The notes under the pieces are model-generated. The model was not told the origin of the DNA. It was given only the letters and a program-made list of their open reading frames with translations, and made no database searches. Shown piece by piece: positions 24,551-33,500 of a DNA stretch of 38,064 nt; within the stretch, counting starts at the first letter, position 1, and every line of letters starts with the position of its first letter. This DNA comes from CAYVTD01 sp964454445 (lineage in GTDB: Bacteria > Bacteroidota > Ignavibacteria > Kapaibacteriales > UBA2268): positions 1-38,064 of the forward strand of contig CAYVTD010000031.1 of assembly GCA_964454445.1 (NCBI GenBank), written 5' to 3'. Position numbers and translations under genes: made by a program.

Positions 24551-25951
24551 CTAAAAATACAAGTCTCTTTCGCCTTTTGCTATTCTTTCAAGCTTTTTCA
24601 AGGTTTCTTTTCGACGATTATCAGTAGGTATATTGGCTAATTCTCTTTTTATTAACTCTTCACCATGAATCTTTGTCTTTTCATCGGCGTAATCATCGAG
24701 ATATTCCTTTAAAGTTAAAAGGGCATTGGGGTGGCAGTTCAATTTAATCAAGCCCGGTTTAGCTAAATCCATAAAATCGCCTCCAACACGTCCCAAACGA
24801 TAACAAGCAGTGCAAAAGGAAGGAATAAAACCCATACTTATAACATCATCAATCACTTCTCCCGAACTTCTGGTATCATTAAGAGAAAATTGCCCGATGG
24901 AATCTTCAATCGAAAACGCTTGCTTGTAGCCGCCAGGATTTGTTCGCGAGCCAGCACTGATTTGCGAAACACCGAGATTAAAGATTTCGTTGCGTAGTTG
25001 GGCTGTTTCACGAGTTGAAAGAATCATTCCCGTATATGGAACAGCACAACGGATAACTGCGGTTAATTTCTTGAAATTTCTGTCAGATACAGCATAAGGC
25101 ACATTAATAGAAGCAGGAGCATCACTCGCTGGCTTGATGCGGGGAATTGAAATAGTATGAGGGCCAACGCCAAATTTCTGGTCAAGATGCTTGGAATGTT
25201 GCAAAAGGGCTAACGTTTCAAAGCGATAATCAAACAAACCAAATAAAGCACCAATACCAACATCGTGCATTCCATGACTTAGCGCCCTATCCATCGTTTC
25301 AAGTCGGAAATCATAATCAGATTTCATCCCATCGGGATGCATTTTCAAGTATGTTTCGCGATGATATGTTTCTTGGAAAACAGTGTAAGTTCCTATTGAA
25401 ATATCTTTGATAATATTGAATCCATCATTGGTAAGAGGTGCTATTTCAATATTGATACGGCGAATGGAACTTCCTTTTTCATCACGGGCCGCATAGACAT
25501 TTTCAATGGAATTTACAAGAAAATTTATACTCGATTTTTCAGTATGTTCTCCCATTAAAAGCAGAACGCGCTTATGTCCTTGACGTAGTATTTCTTGTGT
25601 TTCTTGAATGATTTGTTCAGGAGTCAGTTTGATACGGTGTATATTATGATTGTCCTTCCTGAAACCACAATAAAGACAGTTATTCGAGCAATAATTGGAA
25701 ACATATAAAGGAGCAAAAAGCACCAGTCGATTGCCATATATGGCATCTTTGATAAGAGCAGCTGTTTCAAACAGTTGTTCGAGATATCCATCATCTTCGA
25801 TATTAAGTAAAACAGCAGTTTCGGCAAGCGTAAGCCCTTTTAATTCAGCGGCTTTTTGCAAAACATCATTTATTTCAAAAGTGCTTGGCTGCTTGCCATC
25901 AATTAGCGATAATAGCTCGTTTTCGTCTATTATTTTATCGTTATTATTCAT
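24551..25951 (-). CDS. hydG: [FeFe]-hydrogenase maturase HydG (radical SAM tyrosine lyase)
   Basis: A 466-residue radical-SAM enzyme that splits tyrosine into p-cresol and supplies CO and cyanide as an Fe(CO)2(CN) synthon for the H-cluster of [FeFe] hydrogenase. The radical-SAM cluster motif CX3CX2C is at Cys88, Cys92 and Cys95 (SNYCSNNCLYCGF). The second iron-sulfur site, which separates HydG from the shorter ThiH, is present as CX2CX22C (Cys380, Cys383, Cys406; FCTACYRLGRVGG). The length is normal. The hydE, hydF and hydrogenase genes are not in this window. The neighbours lpdA and M20 peptidase are on the same strand but separated by 139 and 61 bases, so a hydG operon is not evident. Its presence suggests H2 metabolism under anoxic conditions. 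Confidence 0.92.
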   Translation of the reverse strand: MNNNDKIIDENELLSLIDGKQPSTFEINDVLQKAAELKGLTLAETAVLLNIEDDGYLEQLFETAALIKDAIYGNRLVLFAPLYVSNYCSNNCLYCGFRKDNHNIHRIKLTPEQIIQETQEILRQGHKRVLLLMGEHTEKSSINFLVNSIENVYAARDEKGSSIRRINIEIAPLTNDGFNIIKDISIGTYTVFQETYHRETYLKMHPDGMKSDYDFRLETMDRALSHGMHDVGIGALFGLFDYRFETLALLQHSKHLDQKFGVGPHTISIPRIKPASDAPASINVPYAVSDRNFKKLTAVIRCAVPYTGMILSTRETAQLRNEIFNLGVSQISAGSRTNPGGYKQAFSIEDSIGQFSLNDTRSSGEVIDDVISMGFIPSFCTACYRLGRVGGDFMDLAKPGLIKLNCHPNALLTLKEYLDDYADEKTKIHGEELIKRELANIPTDNRRKETLKKLERIAKGERDLYF

Positions 25952-26090
25952 TGCTTTAATTATTAAAATTATAAATTAAAAAGTAAATAATTAACATTTA
26001 TCAACATTATAAAATGCCAATAATATTTTAGATATTAACGAAATAGAAGTGCTTTTATCTTAGAAAAATAGGAATAATTTTATATGTTTT

Positions 26091-27491
26091 TTAAATGTTC
26101 ACAGCTTCTCCATAAGCGGCGGCGGCGGCTTCCATAATTGCTTCATTTAGAGTAGGATGTGCGTGAATTGTTTTGAAAATGGTTTTTGCAGTTCCCTCGA
26201 GAGTGCGGGCAATGCCAATTTCACCAATCAATTCGGTTACATCTGGACCAATCAGATGCGCACCCAAGATTTCGCCGTGTTTGGCATCAAAAACCAACTT
26301 GGCAAAACCCCTAGCTTCGCCCATTGCGTGTGCCTTGCCACTAGCCGTAAATGGGAATTTTCCGATTATCACCTCATAACCTGCTTCTTTGGCTTTCTCT
26401 TCTGTCAAACCGACGCTTGCAACCTGTGGATTGCAATAAGTGCAACCGGGAATGTTCTTATAATCGACTTCACTGCTGTGTCCTGCCATAATTTCGACAG
26501 CGGCAATTCCTTCGGCTGATGCTTTATGAGCTAGCCAGGGCGGTCCTGCGACATCACCAATAGCATAAATGCCATCTACATTAGTTTTCATTGTTTTATC
26601 GATTTTAATAAAACCTCTGTCGAGTTGGACACCAAGATTTTCTAAACCTATATTCTCGATATTTGCTTGTATTCCAATAGCATTCAAAGCAAGCTCGGCA
26701 TTCAAAACCTCTTCTTTACCATCTTTCTTGACAATAACTACTTCAACGCCATCGCCTTTTGCCTTGGCAGATTTAACTCGTGTGTTTGTAATGAGTTTTA
26801 TCTTTTCTTTCCTGAAGTTTCGTTCTAATTCCTTAGAAATCTCAACATCTTCGATAGGGAGAATTCTATCCATCATCTCGACGATCGTAACTTCGACTCC
26901 AAACGAATTGAAAAAATAGGCAAATTCGACACCAATGGCGCCAGCTCCCATAATAATAAGCGATTTAGGCAGTTTTTTCTGTATCAATGCCTCTTTGCTT
27001 GTAAGTATTTTTTTTCTATCTACCTCAATCCCTTCAAACATTCTGGGACGTGCACCTGTTGCAATAATAATATTCTTACATTTTATCATATCAGTTGGAT
27101 TGCCATCTTTATCTCTTACTTCTACAATACCTTTAGCTTTGACGAAGCCACTACCCTTTATTTCACCCACTTTATACTTTTTAAATAGAAATTGTACGCC
27201 GCTTGACATTTTTGATGCAACATCGCGACTTCTTTTTATTACCTGCTCAAAATTCACCTTCGGAGACTCGACTTCAAAGCCAAAATCAGCGCTATGCTTG
27301 AAAAAATTCATATATTCAGCACTTTTTAAAAGAGCTTTCGTTGGAATGCAGCCCCAGTTAAGGCAAACACCACCAAGGGTATCTCGCTCTACACAGATTA
27401 CTTTCATACCAAGCTGAGAAGCTCTGTTTGCAGCAACATATCCACCAGGACCAGAGCCAATAATTACTAAATCGCATTGATGTTCGTTCAT
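26091..27491 (-). CDS. lpdA: Dihydrolipoyl dehydrogenase
   Basis: A 466-residue FAD flavoprotein that reoxidises dihydrolipoamide of 2-oxo-acid dehydrogenase or glycine cleavage complexes, passing electrons to NAD+. It shows the FAD-binding GSGPGGYVAANRA and the redox-active disulfide Cys43/Cys48 (GGVCLNWGCIPTKALL). The NAD-binding GAGAIGVEFAYFF, the second FAD motif VDGIYAIGDVAG and the C-terminal catalytic His445/Glu450 (HAHPTLNEA) are also present. Length and order are standard. No E1 or E2 subunit gene lies beside it, so the complex it serves is encoded elsewhere. It is followed by hydG on the same strand after 139 A+T-rich bases. Confidence 0.94.
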   Translation of the reverse strand: MNEHQCDLVIIGSGPGGYVAANRASQLGMKVICVERDTLGGVCLNWGCIPTKALLKSAEYMNFFKHSADFGFEVESPKVNFEQVIKRSRDVASKMSSGVQFLFKKYKVGEIKGSGFVKAKGIVEVRDKDGNPTDMIKCKNIIIATGARPRMFEGIEVDRKKILTSKEALIQKKLPKSLIIMGAGAIGVEFAYFFNSFGVEVTIVEMMDRILPIEDVEISKELERNFRKEKIKLITNTRVKSAKAKGDGVEVVIVKKDGKEEVLNAELALNAIGIQANIENIGLENLGVQLDRGFIKIDKTMKTNVDGIYAIGDVAGPPWLAHKASAEGIAAVEIMAGHSSEVDYKNIPGCTYCNPQVASVGLTEEKAKEAGYEVIIGKFPFTASGKAHAMGEARGFAKLVFDAKHGEILGAHLIGPDVTELIGEIGIARTLEGTAKTIFKTIHAHPTLNEAIMEAAAAAYGEAVNI

Positions 27492-27552
27492 TTGTTTTCT
27501 CCAAAATTTATTATTAAAGCATATTTATTATAATTCGATATAAAATATAATC

Positions 27553-28740
27553 TTAAGTTCTTCTTTCTCTTTCTAAGAATTCCACGGCAGCAGCAAGCAT
27601 CATTGCAACACCAAAGGTCATTGCATTTTCATCAGGATTTAACTTCGGATTATGAAGGCCATGAGCATTTATGTTCCCAAGAGCTGCATTTGTTCCAAGA
27701 AACCAAAATGTCGATGGCACTTCCTGGGCATAATAAGCAAAATCTTCAGCCCACATTTTTGGCTCCCAAAAATGAATGTTTTTTTCACCAATTAGTTCTT
27801 TTCCAATACTTTTAATAAATGATGTTGTATCATCGTTATTTTTCAATGCCGGATAGCCCTTGACGATGATAATCTCACAAGTACAACCATATAATTCTGA
27901 AATAGAATTTGATACTTCTAATATTCTTTGATGAAGTGCTTCCCGTAATTCGTTGTTGAATGCGCGTAAAGTTCCCATCAGCCTTACTTCTTCAGGAAAA
28001 ATATTCGTTGCCGAGCCGCCTTGGATCGATGTAATTGATAATACTGCAGGTAGCAGGGGATCCCTATATTTTGTCATCAAAGTTTGCATAGACAAAACAA
28101 TCTGAGAAGCAGTAATTATCGCATCATTCGATAGATGTGGTTGAGCAGCATGCCCGCCTTTACCCTTAATCGACCAATAAAGTTCGTCAGCTGAAGCCAT
28201 TATAAATCCGGGAGATAATGCTATTTTGCCGGCAGGTAATATCGGATCAATATGCTGGCCAAAAACTGCTTGTGGCTTTGGGTTCATCAAACATCCATCG
28301 CTAATCAGCATCGTTGCCCCACCAGGTAGTTTTTCTTCTCCCGGTTGAAAAAGCAATTTAACAACACCTTTTAATTCCTGTTCCATCTCCTTGAGCAGCT
28401 TTGCAGTGCCGAGCAAAATAGCTGTATGAAGATCATGCCCGCAAGCATGCATAACTCCAGGTCTTTTCGAACTAAAAGCTAATTCTGTTTCTTCGTAGAT
28501 TGGCAATGCATCAATATCGGCACGAAGGGCTACGCATTTAGTCCCTTGTCCAAGATGAGCTACAACTCCAGTTCCTGCTAAAGATTCATTTTCAATGCCA
28601 AGTTTGTCAAGAACCTGACGAATATATGCTGATGTTTCATATTCCTCGAAAGATAGCTCTGGATTGATATGAATCTTTCTTCTATGAGAAATTAATTCAT
28701 CTTTTATTATAATAGCTTTCTCTAAATACTCTTTTGTCAT
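27553..28740 (-). CDS. M20-family amidohydrolase (N-acyl-amino-acid / hippurate hydrolase type)
   Basis: A 395-residue metallo-amidohydrolase. Metal ligands and catalytic residues are visible in MHACGHDLHTA (His and Asp), QPGEEKLPGGA (catalytic Glu with metal Glu) and WAEDFAYYAQEVPSTFWFLG (Glu/Asp near the C-terminus). The middle GKGGHAAQPH belongs to the dimerisation domain of the subfamily containing hippurate hydrolase, aminoacylase and IAA-amino-acid hydrolase. It probably frees amino acids from N-acyl conjugates in the cytoplasm; the exact substrate cannot be read. It follows the 288-residue exported protein gene at 36 bases, and lpdA comes 61 bases later, all on the minus strand, so a loose operon is possible. 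Confidence 0.88.
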   Translation of the reverse strand: MTKEYLEKAIIIKDELISHRRKIHINPELSFEEYETSAYIRQVLDKLGIENESLAGTGVVAHLGQGTKCVALRADIDALPIYEETELAFSSKRPGVMHACGHDLHTAILLGTAKLLKEMEQELKGVVKLLFQPGEEKLPGGATMLISDGCLMNPKPQAVFGQHIDPILPAGKIALSPGFIMASADELYWSIKGKGGHAAQPHLSNDAIITASQIVLSMQTLMTKYRDPLLPAVLSITSIQGGSATNIFPEEVRLMGTLRAFNNELREALHQRILEVSNSISELYGCTCEIIIVKGYPALKNNDDTTSFIKSIGKELIGEKNIHFWEPKMWAEDFAYYAQEVPSTFWFLGTNAALGNINAHGLHNPKLNPDENAMTFGVAMMLAAAVEFLERERRT

Positions 28741-28776
28741 TATTTATTAATTATTAAAAAGTTAAATTATTAACAA

Positions 28777-29643
28777 TTATTTCTTTTTCCTAATAGCAGG
28801 TTTATATTCATCTAATGTATAATTAATAATCATATAATGAACGCCCGGTTGCTTGCCAATATCGGGCATTTCGATATTCAATTTTTGCTCGATGTTCGCA
28901 AAATAATGCACAGGTATCGAATATTGCTTATGAAAAAAGACCACTCCATTAGAAACATTAACGCTTGAGGTATAAATCTTTACATCATTGGTAACTATCG
29001 ACACCGAGCCTTGCCCTGTTCTTACATATTGAAATCGATTGCAAGGATAGCCAAGCGTATCCTTAGGCTCCATAGTTCGGAACAGCGAATTTTGACGCTC
29101 TATAGGTATAGGTATCCCATTTTCGGGTAAATCCATTATTGCCGAATAGCTCCATGATTCATTTGTTATTTTACAAAATTGTTTAAACGGAAATATGATA
29201 TTTGGCTGGAAAGCCCCGCCTGGACTCATTGCCGCTCTTGTGCTATCGTCAACGCCAAAAGAATAACGAGCGCCAACTGAATCAATTTCATACCATACTT
29301 TTCTACCAATCCAAGGCGATTCTATTCGTTCCACTTTTTCTTTATCTCCCCATGTCTCTTCAGATATACTGTTGATTAATTCCTGAGAAATAAAAAAATG
29401 CCCCAATTTATTGACAGAATCGCATACAATTCTTATCAATTCATATCTGGTTTTTAACAATGGTGTACCGTAATCAATTATTATGCTGTCCAAAGCTACA
29501 GCCCGGTAAGTAATTGTATCACCTGGAGAAAAAACATAGTGATAACATGCAGTATCCTTTTTTACTGGCACAAACTCTTCCTCTGTCTGAGCTAAAAGCT
29601 CTGTATTAATAATAATGAAAAAAATCAAAATTTGGTATTTCAT
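28777..29643 (-). CDS. Exported protein of unknown function
   Basis: A 288-residue protein with a signal peptide (MKYQILIFFIIINTELLAQ, cut near residue 19) and no further membrane segment. The mature part is rich in β-strand-forming stretches, for example GDTITYRAVALDSIIIDYG, SVSIVTNDVKIYTSSVNVS and HYMIINYTLDEYKP. This suggests a β-rich periplasmic or outer-membrane-associated protein. I do not recognise the family. No lipobox is seen. It is the first gene of the minus-strand run that continues through the M20 hydrolase, lpdA and hydG, and is divergent from the methyltransferase gene across 235 A+T-rich bases. Confidence 0.6.
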   Translation of the reverse strand: MKYQILIFFIIINTELLAQTEEEFVPVKKDTACYHYVFSPGDTITYRAVALDSIIIDYGTPLLKTRYELIRIVCDSVNKLGHFFISQELINSISEETWGDKEKVERIESPWIGRKVWYEIDSVGARYSFGVDDSTRAAMSPGGAFQPNIIFPFKQFCKITNESWSYSAIMDLPENGIPIPIERQNSLFRTMEPKDTLGYPCNRFQYVRTGQGSVSIVTNDVKIYTSSVNVSNGVVFFHKQYSIPVHYFANIEQKLNIEMPDIGKQPGVHYMIINYTLDEYKPAIRKKK

Positions 29644-29878
29644 AAAAAATATGCTTTTATGTTGCTTGATTATGTGAAACGTTAATTAATGAATTTAAAA
29701 AACTTAAATATATTATTATATTAACGTAATGCAAGCTAAGCTATTTTATTAAACAAGCCGTTCAAAATGGATTCTTAAATAAGTCGCAATTATTACAAAA
29801 AGATAACTATTGGCATATTATTTGTTGAATATAACTTGCTATTTATATTTTTTTCAACTTTTGAAAATCATTTAAAAA

Positions 29879-30526
29879 ATGAACGAAAAAGAAATACTTG
29901 CAGCAGAATTGCTTTCACAGATAAGAAACTCTCTTCATTTCTTGCCGACGAGTGATTCATCGGTCTCTAATCTCTTCCTTCTCTATCTGTTAAATGATAT
30001 TATTGTTAATAAAAGGCGAAACATTATTGAATTTGGTTCTGGAATTTCAACTATTTACATTTCTAAAGTTCTTTCAGATTATAATGTTGATGCCAACTTT
30101 ATCTCAATTGAAGAAAACTCTCAATGGGCTGAGATTGTTAGTCAAATTATAGATCAAAATAAGCTCTCATTTAAACCAAGAATTATTTTATCTCCTTTAA
30201 AACCCTCAAGATTGGCTTTAAATGATTTAAATTGGTACGATGAGCAGTTACTTTCTTCCGAAATTTTTAATTATAAATTTGATTTGGTCGTGATTGATGG
30301 ACCATCTGCCTGGAAACCGGGACAAGAATTAGCTCGTTTTCCTGCAATTCCGTTTTTATTTAAAAATATTTCTGAAAATGTATCAATTTTTTTAGATGAT
30401 GCTAAAAGAGAAGGTGAACAAAAGATTCAAAACCTTTGGAAACAGACTTTTGGCTATTCTTTCGATATTTTTAACGACGATTTTGCACTTGTTCAGATTG
30501 GCACTTTTTACAATATTAAATTTTAA
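29879..30526 (+). CDS. Class I SAM-dependent methyltransferase-like protein
   Basis: A 215-residue protein with a Rossmann-type methyltransferase core. It has motif I as EFGSGISTIYISKVL, an acidic second strand FISIEENSQWAEI and a motif-IV-like DLVVIDGPSAW followed by an ILSP loop. The pattern fits the Methyltransf_24-like group that accompanies glycosyltransferases and modifies sugars or nucleotide sugars. It ends 6 bases before the large glycosyltransferase gene, so the two form an operon, and the product probably methylates the same surface glycan. A+T-rich like its partner. Confidence in the fold is good; the substrate is unknown. Confidence 0.7.
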   Translation: MNEKEILAAELLSQIRNSLHFLPTSDSSVSNLFLLYLLNDIIVNKRRNIIEFGSGISTIYISKVLSDYNVDANFISIEENSQWAEIVSQIIDQNKLSFKPRIILSPLKPSRLALNDLNWYDEQLLSSEIFNYKFDLVVIDGPSAWKPGQELARFPAIPFLFKNISENVSIFLDDAKREGEQKIQNLWKQTFGYSFDIFNDDFALVQIGTFYNIKF

Positions 30527-30532
30527 TATATT

Positions 30533-33500
30533 ATGATAAAAATACTATTTATAACTCATTATACCACTCTTTTCGGAGCAAATAGATCTTTAGTTGAACT
30601 GATTAATGGTTTGAAGGAATATGGGTATGATTTACGTTTACTTTCTCCAGAAACTGGTCCAGTAACAGAGAAATTAAAAGACTCTATTAATAAATTTTAT
30701 ATTATTCCATTCAATAGAATTTGTGAGGAAAAGATAGATAATAAAGATAAATTAATAGAGCAATTCATAAACCAAACAAAGAGTATTTACGAACTTATTA
30801 AAGATGATAAAATTGATTTAATCTATTCCAATAGCTCTGTTATTGGAACTGGTGCATTGATTTCTTCAATGTTAAATATTCCACATATTTGGCACTTTCG
30901 TGAATTAACAGAAGAGCATTATAATTACAAATATATATTTGATAAAGAATTTTTAAAATCTCTTTATAGTGAAACAGAGGAGATAATAGTCAATTCGAAA
31001 TATTTAGCTAATTCCCTGTATTTAAAAGATTTTTCTGTTATATATAATTCTGTTGGCTATAAAAATGAAATAATTAAGCAAAGTAATGATACAAGAAATA
31101 AGGATCAAAATCTGCTATGTAGTGTTGGTTTGCTCCACCCGACCAAATATCATAATGAAGCAATATTAGCACTTTCATCTCTGCATAAATATTTCCCACA
31201 AATGCAGTTAGTCATAGCAGGTATTGGCAGCGAAGAAGCATATTTACGACAAGTAGCTCGAATATGTAATGTGCATGAGAGCGTGCATTTTGTTGGATTT
31301 GTCAATGAACCGTTACAGTTGATGAAACAAGCTTTCTTAACATTAGTTTGCTCGAGAAATGAGGCATTTGGAAGAGTTACAATTGAATCAATGTCCATTA
31401 AAACACCAGTTGTTGCTTATGAACAAGGAGGTACAAGAGAAATAATAGAAAACTATAAAAATGGTATTTTTTATAGAAATAATTATACTGATCTTGCTAA
31501 TAAAATATTATTATTAAAAGCCAATCCTGAACTATATTCAAATATTTCAGAACAAGGTCATAATAGTGTTGTAGATAATTATACAAACGAAATATATATA
31601 AATAAAATAAATTGTATTATTAAAAAGGCGCTTGAAAATGAGATTAAATCAAAGCCAGTTACTAAATCTTTGACTGATAATCATAAACAAAATAAAATAT
31701 ATCATTCAATTATTGAAAAAAGAAAATATTTAAAATTTTCTATAATTACGCCTTCATTTAACCAAGGTAAATATATTGAACAAAATATTCTGAGTGTTTT
31801 AAATCAGAAATACCCCAATTTTGAACACATTATTGTTGACGGCGTTTCGACAGACGAAACAATCGATATTTTGGTAAAATATCAGCATTTAAAATGGATT
31901 TCTGAAAAAGATAAGGGCCAAGCTGATGCAATAAACAAAGCTTTCAAGCAAGCAAATGGAGATATTATTGCCTGGCTAAATGCTGATGATTTATACACAG
32001 AATCAACATTTAATATTGTAAATGAATTTTTTATAAATAACCCTGAAAAAAATGTATTGCAAGGCAATTCGATACTTTACAATGAATCTTCATCTGCATC
32101 TATTCCTTTAAACCATCACTGTTATAATTTTGATAATATATTGCAATACTGGGACGGCTCAACAATGCCAACACAGCCCTCCGTTTTTTTTAGGAGGAGT
32201 ATTATTGAAAATGATAAGTTATTAGATGAATCTTTATCTTATGCAATGGATTACGACTTATGGTGCAGAATTTCACAGAAACACAAATTTTATCATTTAG
32301 AACATATTTTTAGCATTTATAGACTTCATAATAAATCAAAAAGTGGTGATTTGAATGAATGGAAGCAGTTTTATCCTGAATGGCACTCTGTATATTGTAG
32401 ATATAAACAATATTCATTAATTATTCCAAAAAACAAATATTTATTAACAGTAATTATTAATTTTACAATACAAGATATTGAAAGATTCATAAGTTCTGTT
32501 AATCTAATTCTTAGCTCAAGAATACAGGATATTAATCTAATAATCTTTACTAGAAACAATATTTATAAATATAATAATGATTTTATAAAATCTAATATTA
32601 AGTTAAATATTTATAATATTGATGTAAATAATGAAATAGATTTAATTGCTTTAACTCTGGAAAAGTCTGACTCATATCTTTATAATTTTTTTAATATTGA
32701 TTTCGATTATAATGTAAACTTCTTTGACATAATGACTAAGGAATTTTTATCATATAAACAAGATATACTATCAATATATGAAACTACTTACTCAAGTTTT
32801 GTAACACTTAAACCGAAAACCTTTTATTCAAAAAACTATTTAGAAGAAATAATCGGAAAAGCTATGGAAAAAAAGATTGAAACTCAGTTTAAGATCTCTG
32901 TTATAATACCTACATATAACAGATCAGACATCTTGAAAAGAACTCTTCAAGCTCTTTCAAAACAGACACTAGATCCAAGTTTTTATGAAGTAATTGTAAT
33001 TGATGATGGCTCTACTGATAATAGTTATTACATAGTTAATAACTATTCTTCTAAATATAACCTAAAATATATTAAACAAGAAAATACTGGACCTGGTGCC
33101 GCACGTAACAAGGGCATTATCAATGCTTCTTCCGAACTAATTTTAATAATCAATGACGACACGATACTAGCAGCCGATAATTTAGAACGGCATCTCGAAG
33201 CGCACTCAAAATATCAAAATGAAAAGCTCTCTGTTCTTGGGACTTTCGACTATATAAAACAAGCACAAACACGACCATTTATCTATTTTGTTCAACAAAC
33301 TTCACATATTTTTGCTTATAATATTTTAGAGCCAGAAAAAAGGTATAATTATCGCTTTTTCTGGACCTGCAATATTAGTATAAAAAAACAAGCATTGATC
33401 GATGTCGGTTTGTTTGATGAAAACTTTAAAGATCCGATGATGGAGGACACTGAAATCGGTTATAGACTTCAAAAAATGGGTTATCAAGTGCTTTTTTATC

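Noticed and set aside
24551..25951. ThiH (thiamine tyrosine lyase) rather than HydG
   Set aside because: The C-terminal CX2CX22C motif and 466-residue length fit HydG; there are no thiamine genes around it.
26935..27417. 160-codon plus-strand frame opposite lpdA
   Set aside because: Antisense shadow of a fully conserved dihydrolipoyl dehydrogenase; Ser/Pro/Phe-rich composition without any family motif.
29679..29727. 8-bp inverted repeat (ACGTTAAT and ATTAACGT) in the divergent gap before the methyltransferase gene
   Set aside because: Short, A+T-rich and 33 bases apart; expected by chance in such sequence and not placed at a recognisable promoter.
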